NCBI GenBank assembly: GCA_964613385.1
Contig: CAZTGZ010000004.1
Coordinates: 62,001 to 126,000, forward strand
Direction: 5' to 3'
Source: CAZTGZ01 sp964613385
Lineage (GTDB): Bacteria > Bacteroidota > Bacteroidia > NS11-12g > UBA9320
Length of the DNA: 64,000 nt
A program made the position numbers and the translations under genes. Every line of letters begins with the position of its first letter. Position 1 is the first letter of the stretch. Below are positions 1 to 8,617 of the stretch, piece by piece. Below the pieces are notes generated by a model. It was not told where the DNA came from. It saw nothing but the letters and a program-made list of their open reading frames with translations, and ran no database searches.

Positions 1-1
1 T

Positions 2-493
2 AACAGAGCCTGGGCGGATGTTCAAAGTCAGTATCAACGAAGATCAGACTTGATTCCCCGTTTGGCGAAAGTGGCCAAAAGTTATGCAAATTTTGAGCAG
101 GAAACATTGAATAAGGTCATTGAAGCCAGGTCAAAAGCGACCAGTATAAACCTGAATGCAGAAAATCTCACCGAAGAGAACCTGACCAAATTCAGAAATG
201 CACAAGCTGAATTATCAACCGGTCTGGGCCGTTTGTTTGCTGTAGTTGAAAATTACCCGGATCTGAAAAGCAATATTCAGTATCAGGACTTGATGCGCGA
301 ATTGGCAGGTACTGAGAATCGTATTGCCGTTGCCCGTAAGAACTATAATGAAGTGGTAAAGGCATACAATGCGTATATCAAAAAAATACCACGCGTTATC
401 TATGCCGGATGGTTTGGCTTTAAAGAAAAACCATTCTATGAGGCAGATCCCGGTGCAGAAAAAGCCCCTTCTCTGGAAGAATTGGATAAATAA
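2..493 (+). CDS. lemA: LemA family protein (5' end cut by window edge)
   Basis: The reading frame is open from base 2 and encodes about 163 residues. The first visible residues (NRAWADVQSQYQRR, then DLIPRL) match the conserved core of LemA proteins, which normally have one N-terminal membrane anchor followed by a long helical bundle. That anchor lies upstream of the window, so this is a partial gene and the internal TTG at 50 is not the real start. LemA function is poorly defined; it is an envelope protein often encoded beside TPM-domain proteins, as here. The next gene begins 3 bases after the stop, so it is the first visible gene of a tight five-gene operon. Family assignment is confident; function is not. 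Confidence 0.9.
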   Translation, partial: NRAWADVQSQYQRRSDLIPRLAKVAKSYANFEQETLNKVIEARSKATSINLNAENLTEENLTKFRNAQAELSTGLGRLFAVVENYPDLKSNIQYQDLMRELAGTENRIAVARKNYNEVVKAYNAYIKKIPRVIYAGWFGFKEKPFYEADPGAEKAPSLEELDK

Positions 494-496
494 ATC

Positions 497-937
497 ATGG
501 AGCTGTTCTTTCGTCCATTTTCACAGGATGAAGAATCATCCCTGGTATCTGCTATTGCCGATGTCGAACTTAGAACTTCGGCAGAATTCAAATTGCATAT
601 TGACAAGTTTTGCAAAGGAGACCCCTTTCTAAAAGCACTCAACATCTTCAAACATTTACAGATGGATCAAACCGAGGATAGAAACGGAGTGCTTATTTAT
701 GTGTCTGTCGAGGACAAGAAATTTGCCATCATTGGAGACATTGGGATTCATGAAAAAGTAATGCCTGAATTTTGGGAAGTGACCCGGGACAAGATGGTGA
801 ATGCAATACATGAAAATGGCTTGTGTGCTGGCATATTGACCGGAATTCATGAGGCCGGAAATCAACTGATGACCTATTTCCCAAGCAGGAATGACGATCG
901 GAATGAACTCAATAACGATATAAGTTATGGTTCGTAA
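497..937 (+). CDS. TPM domain protein, soluble short form
   Basis: A 146-residue protein with a single TPM (TLP18.3/Psb32/MOLO-1) fold. Visible landmarks are RTSAEF near residue 30, GVLIYVSVEDKKFAIIGD around 65-82 and a C-terminal helix that includes GICAGI-like spacing around 115. There is no signal peptide or membrane segment, so this copy is predicted to be cytosolic, unlike its neighbour. Some TPM domains have acid phosphatase activity, but no catalytic claim can be made here. The ATG lies 3 bases after the lemA stop, and the end overlaps the start of the second TPM gene by 11 bases, indicating translational coupling. LemA-TPM-TPM order is recurrent in Bacteroidota (family knowledge). The family is reasonably sure. 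Confidence 0.85.
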   Translation: MELFFRPFSQDEESSLVSAIADVELRTSAEFKLHIDKFCKGDPFLKALNIFKHLQMDQTEDRNGVLIYVSVEDKKFAIIGDIGIHEKVMPEFWEVTRDKMVNAIHENGLCAGILTGIHEAGNQLMTYFPSRNDDRNELNNDISYGS

Positions 938-1691
938 TATATCTTGGTTACTGGTCTTTCTGTGGCTGTCTAACTTCGTTGCGGCCAAGGAAATCCCGGC
1001 CAAGCCGGAGGGAAATACACGCTTTGTCAACGATTTTGCTGAAATCCTTTCTCCCGATCAGGAGCGGGCTCTCAACGCCAAATTATATACCTATTACGAT
1101 TCAACTTCCACCGAATTGGTGATCGTTACAGATAAATCACTCGAGGGGGATGATCTGTTCGAGTATTGCCAGAATCTTGCTCAATCCTGGGGTATCGGTC
1201 AAAAAGGAAAGAATAATGGACTCTTGCTGTATGTCTCCGTCGAAGATCGGGCCATAAGAATCCACACCGGATATGGGTTAGAAGGAGCGATTCCGGATTT
1301 TATGGCTGGTAGAGTAATTGATGATATCATTCGTCCTGCTTTCCGGGAAGGGAACTATGCGCTGGGAATAAATAATGGTGCCGATGCCTTGATTAAAATG
1401 GCAGAGGGAGAATTCGTATTCGAAGCCAAAGATAAAGCAGCCAAGAAAAATCATCTTCCGATTTGGGTCATTATTGTCATCATCATAATTATCATCATCA
1501 TCGTGAGCAATCTTGGCGAAAGTGGTGGTAAAACGTACGGTGGACGCAGAGGTCCATTTTTCGGAGGACCCATGGGTGGATGGGGTGGCGGTGGTTGGTC
1601 AGGTGGGGGATTTGGTGGTTCCGGTGGTGGTTTTGGCGGAGGTTTTGGTGGCGGTAGTTTTGGCGGAGGGGGCGCCAGTGGCGGCTGGTAA
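927..1691 (+). CDS. TPM domain membrane protein with Gly-rich tail (YgcG-like)
   Basis: A 254-residue exported protein. It has an N-terminal signal peptide (hydrophobic LLVFLWL followed by a FVAAKE cleavage-like region near residue 20) and a TPM domain (about 35-165, with NDFAEILS and NGLLLYVSVEDR). A transmembrane helix follows at about 176-194, made almost entirely of Ile and Val. The tail from about 202 is glycine-rich (GGGGW, GGGF repeats), as in YgcG-type proteins. The TPM domain would face the periplasm, with the Gly tail after the helix. It overlaps the previous TPM gene by 11 bases and shares its stop with the next start (TAATG), so it is mid-operon. The Ile helix comes from an ATT/ATC/ATA run and the tail from GGT/GGC repeats, which may be prone to slippage. 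Confidence 0.88.
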   Translation: MVRNISWLLVFLWLSNFVAAKEIPAKPEGNTRFVNDFAEILSPDQERALNAKLYTYYDSTSTELVIVTDKSLEGDDLFEYCQNLAQSWGIGQKGKNNGLLLYVSVEDRAIRIHTGYGLEGAIPDFMAGRVIDDIIRPAFREGNYALGINNGADALIKMAEGEFVFEAKDKAAKKNHLPIWVIIVIIIIIIIIVSNLGESGGKTYGGRRGPFFGGPMGGWGGGGWSGGGFGGSGGGFGGGFGGGSFGGGGASGGW

Positions 1692-2416
1692 TGCTCGAAC
1701 AGATAAAAATAGAGAATATTCTCATGCTCGATATTGAGACAATTCCTCAATATGAAAGCTATCAGGATTTGCCGGATCGTTGGAAAAAATTGTGGGATTT
1801 AAAATCTGAAAGATTGGCCAGGGATGGTGAAAGTCCGGAAGAATTATATCCGCGGGCAGGGATTTATGCTGAATTTGGTCAAATCGTTTGTATCAGTGTC
1901 GGTGTAGTAATACCCCGGGGTGATAAATACATATTCCGGACAAGATCCTATTACGGACATGATGAAAAGACCCTTTTGGCGGAATTCGGTGATATGCTGC
2001 AAGTAAGTTACTCAGGTCAGGGGAAATTTCTTTGTGGACATAATGCCAAGGAATTTGATTTCCCGTATATCTGCCGAAGGATGCTTATTCATGATTTAAA
2101 ATTGCCTCAAATTCTCGATTTAGCCGGCAAGAAGCCGTGGGAAGTAAGTCATTTCGACACGATGGATCTCTGGAAATTCGGTGACTTCAAAAGCTATACC
2201 AGCCTCGATTTGCTGGCCGCAGTTTTTGATATTCCAACCCCAAAGGATACCATGGATGGAAGTCAGGTATATCCGGTATACTACCAGGAAAAGAATTTGG
2301 AAAAGATTAGAATTTATTGCGAAAAAGATATTCTTACTTTGGCCAATGTAATGATGAAATTCAAAGGACTTCCCTTAATTTCTGTTGATGACATTGAGCA
2401 TTCCGGAATAAAATGA
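1691..2416 (+). CDS. Predicted 3'-5' exonuclease, PolB-like (DnaQ fold)
   Basis: A 241-residue protein of the 'predicted 3'-5' exonuclease similar to the PolB exonuclease domain' family. The three exonuclease motifs are visible. ExoI is DIETIP at residues 14-19 with Asp14 and Glu16. ExoII is HNAKEFDFPYICRR at about 116-130. ExoIII is YCEKDIL at about 209-215 with the metal-binding Asp. It would remove nucleotides from 3' DNA (or RNA) ends with two metal ions; the substrate is unknown. No polymerase domain is attached. The start codon overlaps the stop of the TPM gene (TAATG) and its end overlaps the methyltransferase start (ATGA), so it is translated from the same operon. Confidence 0.85.
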   Translation: MLEQIKIENILMLDIETIPQYESYQDLPDRWKKLWDLKSERLARDGESPEELYPRAGIYAEFGQIVCISVGVVIPRGDKYIFRTRSYYGHDEKTLLAEFGDMLQVSYSGQGKFLCGHNAKEFDFPYICRRMLIHDLKLPQILDLAGKKPWEVSHFDTMDLWKFGDFKSYTSLDLLAAVFDIPTPKDTMDGSQVYPVYYQEKNLEKIRIYCEKDILTLANVMMKFKGLPLISVDDIEHSGIK

Positions 2417-3291
2417 TTCAATCTCTTACACCCGAGAATTGGAACGATTACGCGCTATTGGATTGCGGTAATTTTGAGAAACTGGAGCGTTTTGGTAAAT
2501 ATGTATTGCGCCGACCTGAACCCCAGGCAGTTTGGGCGCCTGTGTGGCCGGAATCTGATTGGAAAAAGAAAACATCTGCGTACTTTGTCCCAGGGTCTAG
2601 CCATAAAGGCGATTGGCAATTTAACAAGGAGTTCAAAGAACCCTGGCAGATTTCCTACCGATTTAATTCCATGAGTTTCTCATTTAAATTGGCGCTTACC
2701 TCATTTAAACACGTAGGAATTTTCCCGGAACAAGCCGTAAATTGGGATTACATCATGCAAACCATCGGACGCATGCCGGGCAAAAAGCCGAAGGTGTTGA
2801 ATCTGTTCGCCTATACAGGAGGGGCAAGCCTCGCAGCCAGAGCCGCCGGAGCTGAGGTTGTGCATGTCGACAGCGTTAAGCAGGTAATCAGTTGGGCCAG
2901 AGAAAATATGGAGTTGAGTCGTTTAAGCGACATACGGTGGACAGTAGAAGATGCCGTTAAATTTGTGGAAAGAGAGGTGAAGCGAGGGCACCTTTATCAA
3001 GGTGTAATTCTCGACCCGCCTGCCTATGGAATAGGGGCTTCCGGAGAAAGATGGAAACTCGAAAATCAAATCAATGATCTCCTTATTTTGATAGAAAAAT
3101 TGTTGGACCCTTCCCGACATTTTCTGGTACTTAATACCTATTCAATGGGATTTTCATCCATTATATCGGAGAATCTCATCATGCGCAACTTTAAGAATAT
3201 ACAAAACCTGAATTACGGGGAGCTTTATTTACAGGCACAAAGCGGCCCAAAACTTCCCTTAGGCGTTTTTGCGAGATTTCATCACTGGTAA
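2413..3291 (+). CDS. Class I SAM-dependent methyltransferase (COG1092-type)
   Basis: A 292-residue methyltransferase of the Methyltrans_SAM family, related to the RlmI/RlmK 23S rRNA cytosine methyltransferases but without a PUA domain. The SAM-binding motif I reads LNLFAYTGGAS at about 129-139, an acidic loop end is VDSVK around 155, and the catalytic-type DPPAYG sits at about 201-206. The substrate is probably RNA, but the exact nucleotide is not known. Length and layout match the Bacteroidota members of the family. It starts inside the stop of the exonuclease gene (ATGA overlap) and is the last gene of the lemA operon. No hairpin terminator is obvious in the 62 bases after it. Confidence 0.85.
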   Translation: MIQSLTPENWNDYALLDCGNFEKLERFGKYVLRRPEPQAVWAPVWPESDWKKKTSAYFVPGSSHKGDWQFNKEFKEPWQISYRFNSMSFSFKLALTSFKHVGIFPEQAVNWDYIMQTIGRMPGKKPKVLNLFAYTGGASLAARAAGAEVVHVDSVKQVISWARENMELSRLSDIRWTVEDAVKFVEREVKRGHLYQGVILDPPAYGIGASGERWKLENQINDLLILIEKLLDPSRHFLVLNTYSMGFSSIISENLIMRNFKNIQNLNYGELYLQAQSGPKLPLGVFARFHHW

Positions 3292-3315
3292 TTGATGCCA
3301 AAATTTGACAATTCT

Positions 3316-3349
3316 TTTGGTGCTTTATTTTCAATGACTTGTATCTTTG
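3316..3349 (+). promoter_or_regulatory. Bacteroidota-type promoter for the type B T9SS cargo gene
   Basis: A -33 element TTTG at 3316-3319 and a -7 element TATCTTTG at 3342-3349 are separated by 22 bases. The downstream ATG at 3354 begins only 4 bases after the -7 box, where transcription is expected to start, so the mRNA is probably leaderless. This promoter also decides the gene start: the in-frame TTG at 3339 lies upstream of the box and cannot be used. Confidence 0.7.
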
Positions 3350-3353
3350 TAAA

Positions 3354-5501
3354 ATGCGTTTTTGTCTGCCGACGCTTGTTTGGGTAATTCTTACCTTTTA
3401 TTCAGAAGGATTAAAGGCACAAGCACCCACGCAGGCAGCTAAGAGTATCGTTTACAATACCGTCTTTTGCCAACAATTGACGATGTCCTGGACCAACGGA
3501 AATGGTTCACAGCGCTTGGTTATTGGTCGCCGTGCAAGCGCCATCAATAGTTTTCCGGTCGACAATGCCTATTACTCCGCAAATGATACATTCGGTCTCG
3601 GCTCAAAAATCGGAGCAGACGTATTTGTTGTCTATCGCGGTGGCGGAAGCAGTGCTACGGTTAAAAATCTTGAACCCAATACCACGTATTATTTTGCGAT
3701 CATTGAATACAACAGCGGTGGATCGAATTATTATTACTTGACTTCACCTTACCCGGAAGCAAGTGTTACCACGGAAAATATTACTGCCGATTTTTCCATT
3801 GCGGACGACTATCAGTGCATTGATAATAATAACTTTTCATTCACAAATGCTTCCAGTAACTCGCTTACTTTTCCGATGACCTATAACTGGAATTTCGGTG
3901 ACAATATTACGAGTTCCGCCAAGGACCCTTCTCATATCTATGCAAAAGGTGGTGTATTTAATGTAAAACTGGAGGTATTTACCACAGGCTGTTATGCCAG
4001 TCTTACGAAACAAGATACAGTGGTGCTTCCAACCATAACGGATTTTGTACTGGATCCAATTCCGGGAAATGATTCTATTCAATGCCTCCATGGCAATTTT
4101 TTTAAAATTAAGAATATCACCACTGTACCGCCGGTTGGGGGAACCAGTTTCGATGAATCTACCTATAATTGGAGCTATGGGGATAATACTTTTTCAAGTG
4201 GATACAACGCCCAGAAAAAGTATGCGAACGACGGTGTTTTTGAAGTTAAATTAGTCACCAAACGCAGAATTTCCCCCGATTCCCGCAGAGAATATTGTTT
4301 CGATTCGATTTCTAAAGTTTATGTCGTTCTGCCTCCGCCACTTAAGACCAGCAAAATCACCCTGAGCGATACTGCATTATGCCTTACCGGTAATATTTTC
4401 AACTTCTCTCATAATGCGCCAAATATATCCGCAAGTTGGTGGAAATTTGGGAATAACGACTCCTTGCAAGGTAACCCTGTGGATTATAGCTATCCTGATC
4501 CCGGTAAATATTATATTAGTCTGGATGTAGTAGATACCAAGGGATGCAAAGATTTCAGAATGGACAGCCTTCGGGTGTATGCTCAACCAAATAATTATTT
4601 TACCGGATTGCTCCCCCAATACTGTCAGGGTGAGCCCATCGTAACCCTAAAGCCAAACCTTTCCGGTGGCGTTTTTGCAGGTCCCGGGGTGAATTCGGCA
4701 GATTCGACATTTAACCCGGTAAATCTGGGCACCTACGAGATCTACTATATTTATAGACAAGGAGATTGTATTGATTCGAGCCGGCAAACGGTTACCGTGT
4801 ATCCAAGGCCCGTATTTTCGTTGGGTAATGATACTATATTGTGCAACGGAGATGCAATTCCGTTAAACATTGAATATGGTAGCGCGGCTTATATATGGAG
4901 TACCGGGCAAAACACCCAAAGTATAAATGTATCCAATGGAGGTCAGATTTGGGGAGAGGCTTACGATGGAAAATGCCGCTATAGAGATTCAATTTATGTG
5001 AGACAAATCCGGGCGCCTCAGTTTGAATTGGGCAATGATACCAACTTATGCGGAGGTAATGTGGTCAATCTGAGCGTAATTTCCGATTTGGCCACTTATG
5101 TATGGAGTGATGGAAGCACAGAATCACAGCGTCAGATTGCACAAAGCGGATATTATAAGGTTACTGTAACCAATGCGTGCGCCACTTTTAGTGATTCTAT
5201 CGACATAGAAATTCAGCCTTATGCGTGCACCATATTCATCCCGAATGTGTTTTCACCTAATGGAGATGGTCAAAATGAGAGATTTAGACCTTTGGGTGAT
5301 TTTGATCTCATCAATATTCGGGTGTATGATCGTTGGGGCAGAAAAATGTACGATTCACCATCTCCCGAAGGTTGGGATGGCAAAGAAGATGGGGAAGTAG
5401 TTCCAATCGGAACATATTTCGCCACGATTGAATACATGATTGTTGAGGGAAATTCTTACGTGTATAAGCTGGCAGCTGTTTCACTGCACGTTGTGTATTA
5501 A
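3354..5501 (+). CDS. Secreted PKD-repeat protein with T9SS type B sorting domain
   Basis: A 715-residue secreted protein. It has a signal peptide (MRFCLPTLVWVILTF, cleavage near LKAQA) and a fibronectin III-like domain ending around residue 125. About three PKD-like domains follow (WNFGD, WSYGD and WWKFG cores), then two shorter repeats each carrying LGNDT and a YVWS/YIWS core. The C-terminal 85 residues form the gliding-motility-associated type B domain (NVFSPNGDGQNE, then YDRWGRKMY and GWDGK). Type B cargo crosses the outer membrane through the T9SS and is attached to or released from the surface. Adhesion or matrix binding is likely, but no enzyme domain is seen. ATG 3354 is chosen over TTG 3339 because of the promoter. 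Its stop abuts the stop of the convergent neighbour with no spacer. Confidence 0.88.
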   Translation: MRFCLPTLVWVILTFYSEGLKAQAPTQAAKSIVYNTVFCQQLTMSWTNGNGSQRLVIGRRASAINSFPVDNAYYSANDTFGLGSKIGADVFVVYRGGGSSATVKNLEPNTTYYFAIIEYNSGGSNYYYLTSPYPEASVTTENITADFSIADDYQCIDNNNFSFTNASSNSLTFPMTYNWNFGDNITSSAKDPSHIYAKGGVFNVKLEVFTTGCYASLTKQDTVVLPTITDFVLDPIPGNDSIQCLHGNFFKIKNITTVPPVGGTSFDESTYNWSYGDNTFSSGYNAQKKYANDGVFEVKLVTKRRISPDSRREYCFDSISKVYVVLPPPLKTSKITLSDTALCLTGNIFNFSHNAPNISASWWKFGNNDSLQGNPVDYSYPDPGKYYISLDVVDTKGCKDFRMDSLRVYAQPNNYFTGLLPQYCQGEPIVTLKPNLSGGVFAGPGVNSADSTFNPVNLGTYEIYYIYRQGDCIDSSRQTVTVYPRPVFSLGNDTILCNGDAIPLNIEYGSAAYIWSTGQNTQSINVSNGGQIWGEAYDGKCRYRDSIYVRQIRAPQFELGNDTNLCGGNVVNLSVISDLATYVWSDGSTESQRQIAQSGYYKVTVTNACATFSDSIDIEIQPYACTIFIPNVFSPNGDGQNERFRPLGDFDLINIRVYDRWGRKMYDSPSPEGWDGKEDGEVVPIGTYFATIEYMIVEGNSYVYKLAAVSLHVVY

Positions 5502-6233
5502 TTAGATTTTTCTGGCAATTCCAAACCATGTTGCAAATGAACCGTGTGCAACCTTTGGATCTGAAGTTGTACTGCCAAGCAATGGCAATTTAAATTCAGG
5601 CTGTATCACAACCCAAGTATCCTTTGACATGTTGAGTTCAAATCTGGCGCCCAAATTCAGCAATGCCTTATAATCTGCCGCTGTCCATCCTGATTCATCA
5701 ACTTTAAAAATATTTTCCCCTTGCACCGTGAACCCTTTTAAATCAACCCGGAGTTGATGCGTGAGCAATATCTGATTCTGTATTCCCAGAACCACATAGG
5801 GCGTATAAACTGAAGCACCTTTGCTCACATTTATCCTGTATTGAAAGTTTAATGGAATTTCTAAATAATCAAAGTTGTATCGATAGATCGCACTTTTCGT
5901 TGCAGCCTGTGACAAATCGTCAATGCGTCCAATGGTCGGATGAATACTGTCGTGAAATTGTAAATTGGTGCGCTCAAATCGGGAACTGTTTCTTTGATAA
6001 CCCATTCCGGTTTGTATCATCCAGTTTTTACCTGCTTTAATCTGAATACGTGCCCCTGCCTGTAAAGTCGCCCGGAATGCACTGAGATTTTTTAACGAAT
6101 CCTCGGCCGATTGTACATCGGATTGTATGAAATGAAAATTAAAGATGGGACCTAAACCCAATTCTGCTTTTTGGGCAAAAACAAAATTCACCAGGCATGT
6201 CGAAATAATGAAAGCGACGAACTTATTTTTCAT
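5502..6233 (-). CDS. Outer-membrane beta-barrel protein (porin/PorT-like family)
   Basis: A 243-residue protein with a clear signal peptide (MKNKFVAFIISTCLVNFVFAQ, cleaved after FAQ) and alternating amphipathic strands through the rest of the chain. It ends in an aromatic/basic strand (FATWFGIARKI) typical of outer-membrane barrels. Short motifs such as QTGMGYQR and YLEIPLNFQYR resemble the PorT/OmpW-like 'outer membrane beta-barrel' family widespread in Bacteroidota. The ligand or role is unknown. Its first 11 bases overlap the end of the MATE gene upstream on the same strand, so the two are probably co-transcribed. A general barrel assignment is confident; a specific family name is not. Confidence 0.75.
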   Translation of the reverse strand: MKNKFVAFIISTCLVNFVFAQKAELGLGPIFNFHFIQSDVQSAEDSLKNLSAFRATLQAGARIQIKAGKNWMIQTGMGYQRNSSRFERTNLQFHDSIHPTIGRIDDLSQAATKSAIYRYNFDYLEIPLNFQYRINVSKGASVYTPYVVLGIQNQILLTHQLRVDLKGFTVQGENIFKVDESGWTAADYKALLNLGARFELNMSKDTWVVIQPEFKLPLLGSTTSDPKVAHGSFATWFGIARKI

Positions 6234-7548
6234 TTGACAAATTTACACTTCTGCCAATCAGATATCTGAATCTAAATGTTTGACTAATGGCAGATCCCAT
6301 CAATCCTAAAGTTAATCCGGCCCATAATCCCTGCAATCCATAACCATATTTGAATGCGAGCAAATAGCCGGCGGGTATGGATATAACCCAGTAAGACAAT
6401 AATGTCATAATCATCGGATATTTTACATCTCGCATTCCGCGCAAAATTCCAAGTGCAACGGCCTGAACGCCATCAAACAATTGGTATATCGCCACGATAA
6501 ATAAAATCATGGCGGTATATTCAACAACAGACGCCTCTTTCGAAAATGACAGTGCCAGCGGATAACGAAATATCAGGAATAACAAACTGAATATTGCCAT
6601 TAGGGAGGCGATTAATGTCAAGGAAGTATACCCGGCTATTTTTGTTTTGGATGAATTCTGCTTTCCATATGCATTTCCAATAATGATGGAGGCGGCAGTA
6701 GAAATACCTAAAGCGAACATATAAGTAAGCGCACTTAAGGTAATTCCAATTTGATGCGCCGCCAGTTCTTTGGCACCCAACCATCCGGCCATAATCGCCG
6801 CATAGGCAAAAGCAGCCACCTCAAAAAAATACTGCAAACCACTCGGCACCCCAAGCTTGAGAATTTCTTTTAAATGTATCCACTTTTTGAACGGCAAAAT
6901 CGAAAGGCTTTTATATTGATTTCCGGGTATAGAGAAGTTATTGCGCATATACAAGGATATGGCTACTGCCATAAAAACCCGGCTGATCAAAGTTGCATAT
7001 CCGGCTCCGGTTAATCCCATGGCCGGAACCCCATGACCGAATATAAATACCCAATTGAGCAACACATTCAGGGCAAGAGCGATGAAAGTAATTACCATGG
7101 GTGCCGTGGTTTTTTGGTATCCATCACATAGATTTTTTGCACCCATGAACCAGGTATTTGGGAATACAGAAATGGCAATAATCAAATAGTAGGGTTTCGC
7201 TTCCTTAACCACTTCCGGTGGTTGATCCAGCCAATCAAAGCGAAAATAAATGAGCATTAATATGATGAATGTGAATATGCCTAGTATCTGACTGAGCCAT
7301 ATGGTCTCTTGTTGAAGAGATTTGAGGGTATGCCTTTGGGAAGGAAGCGATTTTTCGGCCGCTATGGTCGGAATTACCATCAGAACACCCATCGAAAAAA
7401 TAACCGTGAGAAAAAAAACACTATTGGTGATTCCGGCCGCAGCCAAAGACACATAGCTCACCTGTCCGACCATCAGATTGTCGAAAAATCCCATCAGAAC
7501 CCAACCGATTTGACCGGTGATTATGGGAACGCTGATTTTTGCCAGCGT
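6223..7548 (-). CDS. MATE family multidrug/cation efflux transporter (N-terminus lost in gap)
   Basis: About 441 residues of a 12-helix MATE transporter are present; the first few residues fall in the N run at 7549-7558. The visible start (LAKISVPIITGQIGWVLMG, then DNLMVG) is the conserved first helix and the DxxMVG-type motif of the family. Typical later features include NVLLNWVFIFGHG, a LGVPSGLQ motif opening the second half, and ISTAASIIIGNA. It would export drugs or metabolites in exchange for Na+ or H+. It matches NorM/DinF-type lengths (about 450), so only some 10-20 residues are missing. Translation beyond the gap runs antisense through the sirtuin gene and is not part of this protein. 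Confidence 0.9.
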   Translation of the reverse strand, partial: TLAKISVPIITGQIGWVLMGFFDNLMVGQVSYVSLAAAGITNSVFFLTVIFSMGVLMVIPTIAAEKSLPSQRHTLKSLQQETIWLSQILGIFTFIILMLIYFRFDWLDQPPEVVKEAKPYYLIIAISVFPNTWFMGAKNLCDGYQKTTAPMVITFIALALNVLLNWVFIFGHGVPAMGLTGAGYATLISRVFMAVAISLYMRNNFSIPGNQYKSLSILPFKKWIHLKEILKLGVPSGLQYFFEVAAFAYAAIMAGWLGAKELAAHQIGITLSALTYMFALGISTAASIIIGNAYGKQNSSKTKIAGYTSLTLIASLMAIFSLLFLIFRYPLALSFSKEASVVEYTAMILFIVAIYQLFDGVQAVALGILRGMRDVKYPMIMTLLSYWVISIPAGYLLAFKYGYGLQGLWAGLTLGLMGSAISQTFRFRYLIGRSVNLSNEK

Positions 7549-7558
7549 NNNNNNNNNN
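7549..7558. other. Assembly gap (10 N)
   Basis: Ten consecutive N bases interrupt the 5' end of the MATE gene. The true missing length is unknown. Reading frames that cross it are artefacts of joining two sides. Confidence 0.99.
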
Positions 7559-7617
7559 AATATAGACGTTGGCTCACAAGGGCGGCAAAAATAGAGATAG
7601 TGTTTATTTTCGAAGGT

Positions 7618-8331
7618 ATGAAAAGTAAACATGTTGTATTTTTTACAGGTGCCGGTATGAGTGCAGAAAGTGGAATTGCAACATTTCGAGGGGCTGGTGG
7701 GTTGTGGGAAGGCGAGCGTGTTGAAGATGTTGCTACCCCGGAAGCATGGTACAGAAATCCGGAAAAAGTAACGAGATTTTATAATCAAAGGAGAAACAAT
7801 GTGGCCCGGGCCAAGCCAAATGAAGCACATCTGCTCATAGCCAAAATGGAAGAAATGGCGAAGGTTACAGTTATTACACAGAATATTGACGATTTGCACG
7901 AACGGGCGGGAAGTAGCCATATTGTCCACCTCCATGGTGAAATCATGAAATTGAGAAGTCAGATTTTAAAGGATTGTTTTCGGGTTGTGATGCCCCAAAA
8001 CCAAAACTATGACGTTGTTTATGGCGAGTTATGCCCCGCAAATGCTCCGTGGCGACCACATGTTGTTTGGTTTGGTGAGCAGGTACCCGAGATGGAGACA
8101 GCCATTGAAATTGTTAGGAATGCGGATATGTTGGTGATCATAGGCTCTTCGTTACAGGTGTATCCGGCAGCCGGATTGATTTATGAAGTAAAAAAGGGCA
8201 CCGAAATCTGGCTGATTGACCCCAATGCCAATCAGATTCAGATAAATACCAATATCAAAGCAGTATCTGCAACGGCAGTGGAAGGAATGAAAATTCTTTA
8301 CGAACATCTGTCAGATATTTCAGGAACCTGA
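7618..8331 (+). CDS. Sirtuin, class III-like NAD-dependent protein deacylase
   Basis: A 237-residue Sir2-family protein. NAD-binding motifs are GAGMSAESG at residues 10-18 and TQNIDDLHERAG at about 87-98, and the catalytic His is in HLHGE at about 105-109. The segment FYNQRR has the Tyr-x-x-Arg pair which, in CobB and SIRT5, recognises succinyl/malonyl groups, so desuccinylase/demalonylase activity is likely. The usual four zinc-binding cysteines are absent: only two Cys (KDC and ELCP) occur between the catalytic His and the RPHVVWFGE motif. Start ATG 7618 gives the normal N-terminus; longer frames run through the assembly gap. Its 5' neighbour is the divergent MATE gene. Confidence 0.9.
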   Translation: MKSKHVVFFTGAGMSAESGIATFRGAGGLWEGERVEDVATPEAWYRNPEKVTRFYNQRRNNVARAKPNEAHLLIAKMEEMAKVTVITQNIDDLHERAGSSHIVHLHGEIMKLRSQILKDCFRVVMPQNQNYDVVYGELCPANAPWRPHVVWFGEQVPEMETAIEIVRNADMLVIIGSSLQVYPAAGLIYEVKKGTEIWLIDPNANQIQINTNIKAVSATAVEGMKILYEHLSDISGT

Positions 8332-8359
8332 AAGAAGTTGGGAGAATCTGAATGGAAAA

Positions 8360-8388
8360 GGAAGGGAAGTTGGGTACTTCCCTTTCCA
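8360..8388. terminator. Possible weak terminator hairpin between convergent genes
   Basis: An inverted repeat (GGGAAGT, loop TGGGT, ACTTCCC, extended by imperfect GGAA/TTTCC pairing) lies 28 bases after the sirtuin stop and downstream of the convergent oxygenase gene. The following bases are only pyrimidine-rich, without a clean T run, so termination efficiency is doubtful. The rest of 8332-8617 is AT-rich and holds a second inverted repeat (ATTGTCC 8415-8421 with GGACAAT 8433-8439) and no convincing gene. Confidence 0.4.
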
Positions 8389-8617
8389 ATTTCCGTCTAC
8401 TAACCAATGGAATGATTGTCCGCCATTCTAGTGGACAATGTCTTTGTCAAAACAATAAATAAGCGAAATAAGCAGTGAAACGTTTAGTAGTAGCAATGAA
8501 TATTTCCATGGGCTAGTAAAGTAGCATTTAATATTATGTCTCAAAATTAGACAAAAAATTCCTAAAAACGGAAATATGACAAAATATATTTTAATATAGA
8601 ATTGTTCTAAATAAGAA

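Noticed and set aside
1451..1750. Proline-rich minus-strand frame
   Set aside because: It is the antisense shadow of the Gly-rich tail of the TPM protein.
7309..7617. Extension of the sirtuin frame upstream through the N gap
   Set aside because: It is antisense to the MATE gene and crosses unknown bases; ATG 7618 gives the normal sirtuin start.
7549..7935. N-terminal extension of the MATE frame beyond the gap
   Set aside because: The translated part is antisense to the sirtuin gene, and the first helix begins directly at the gap.
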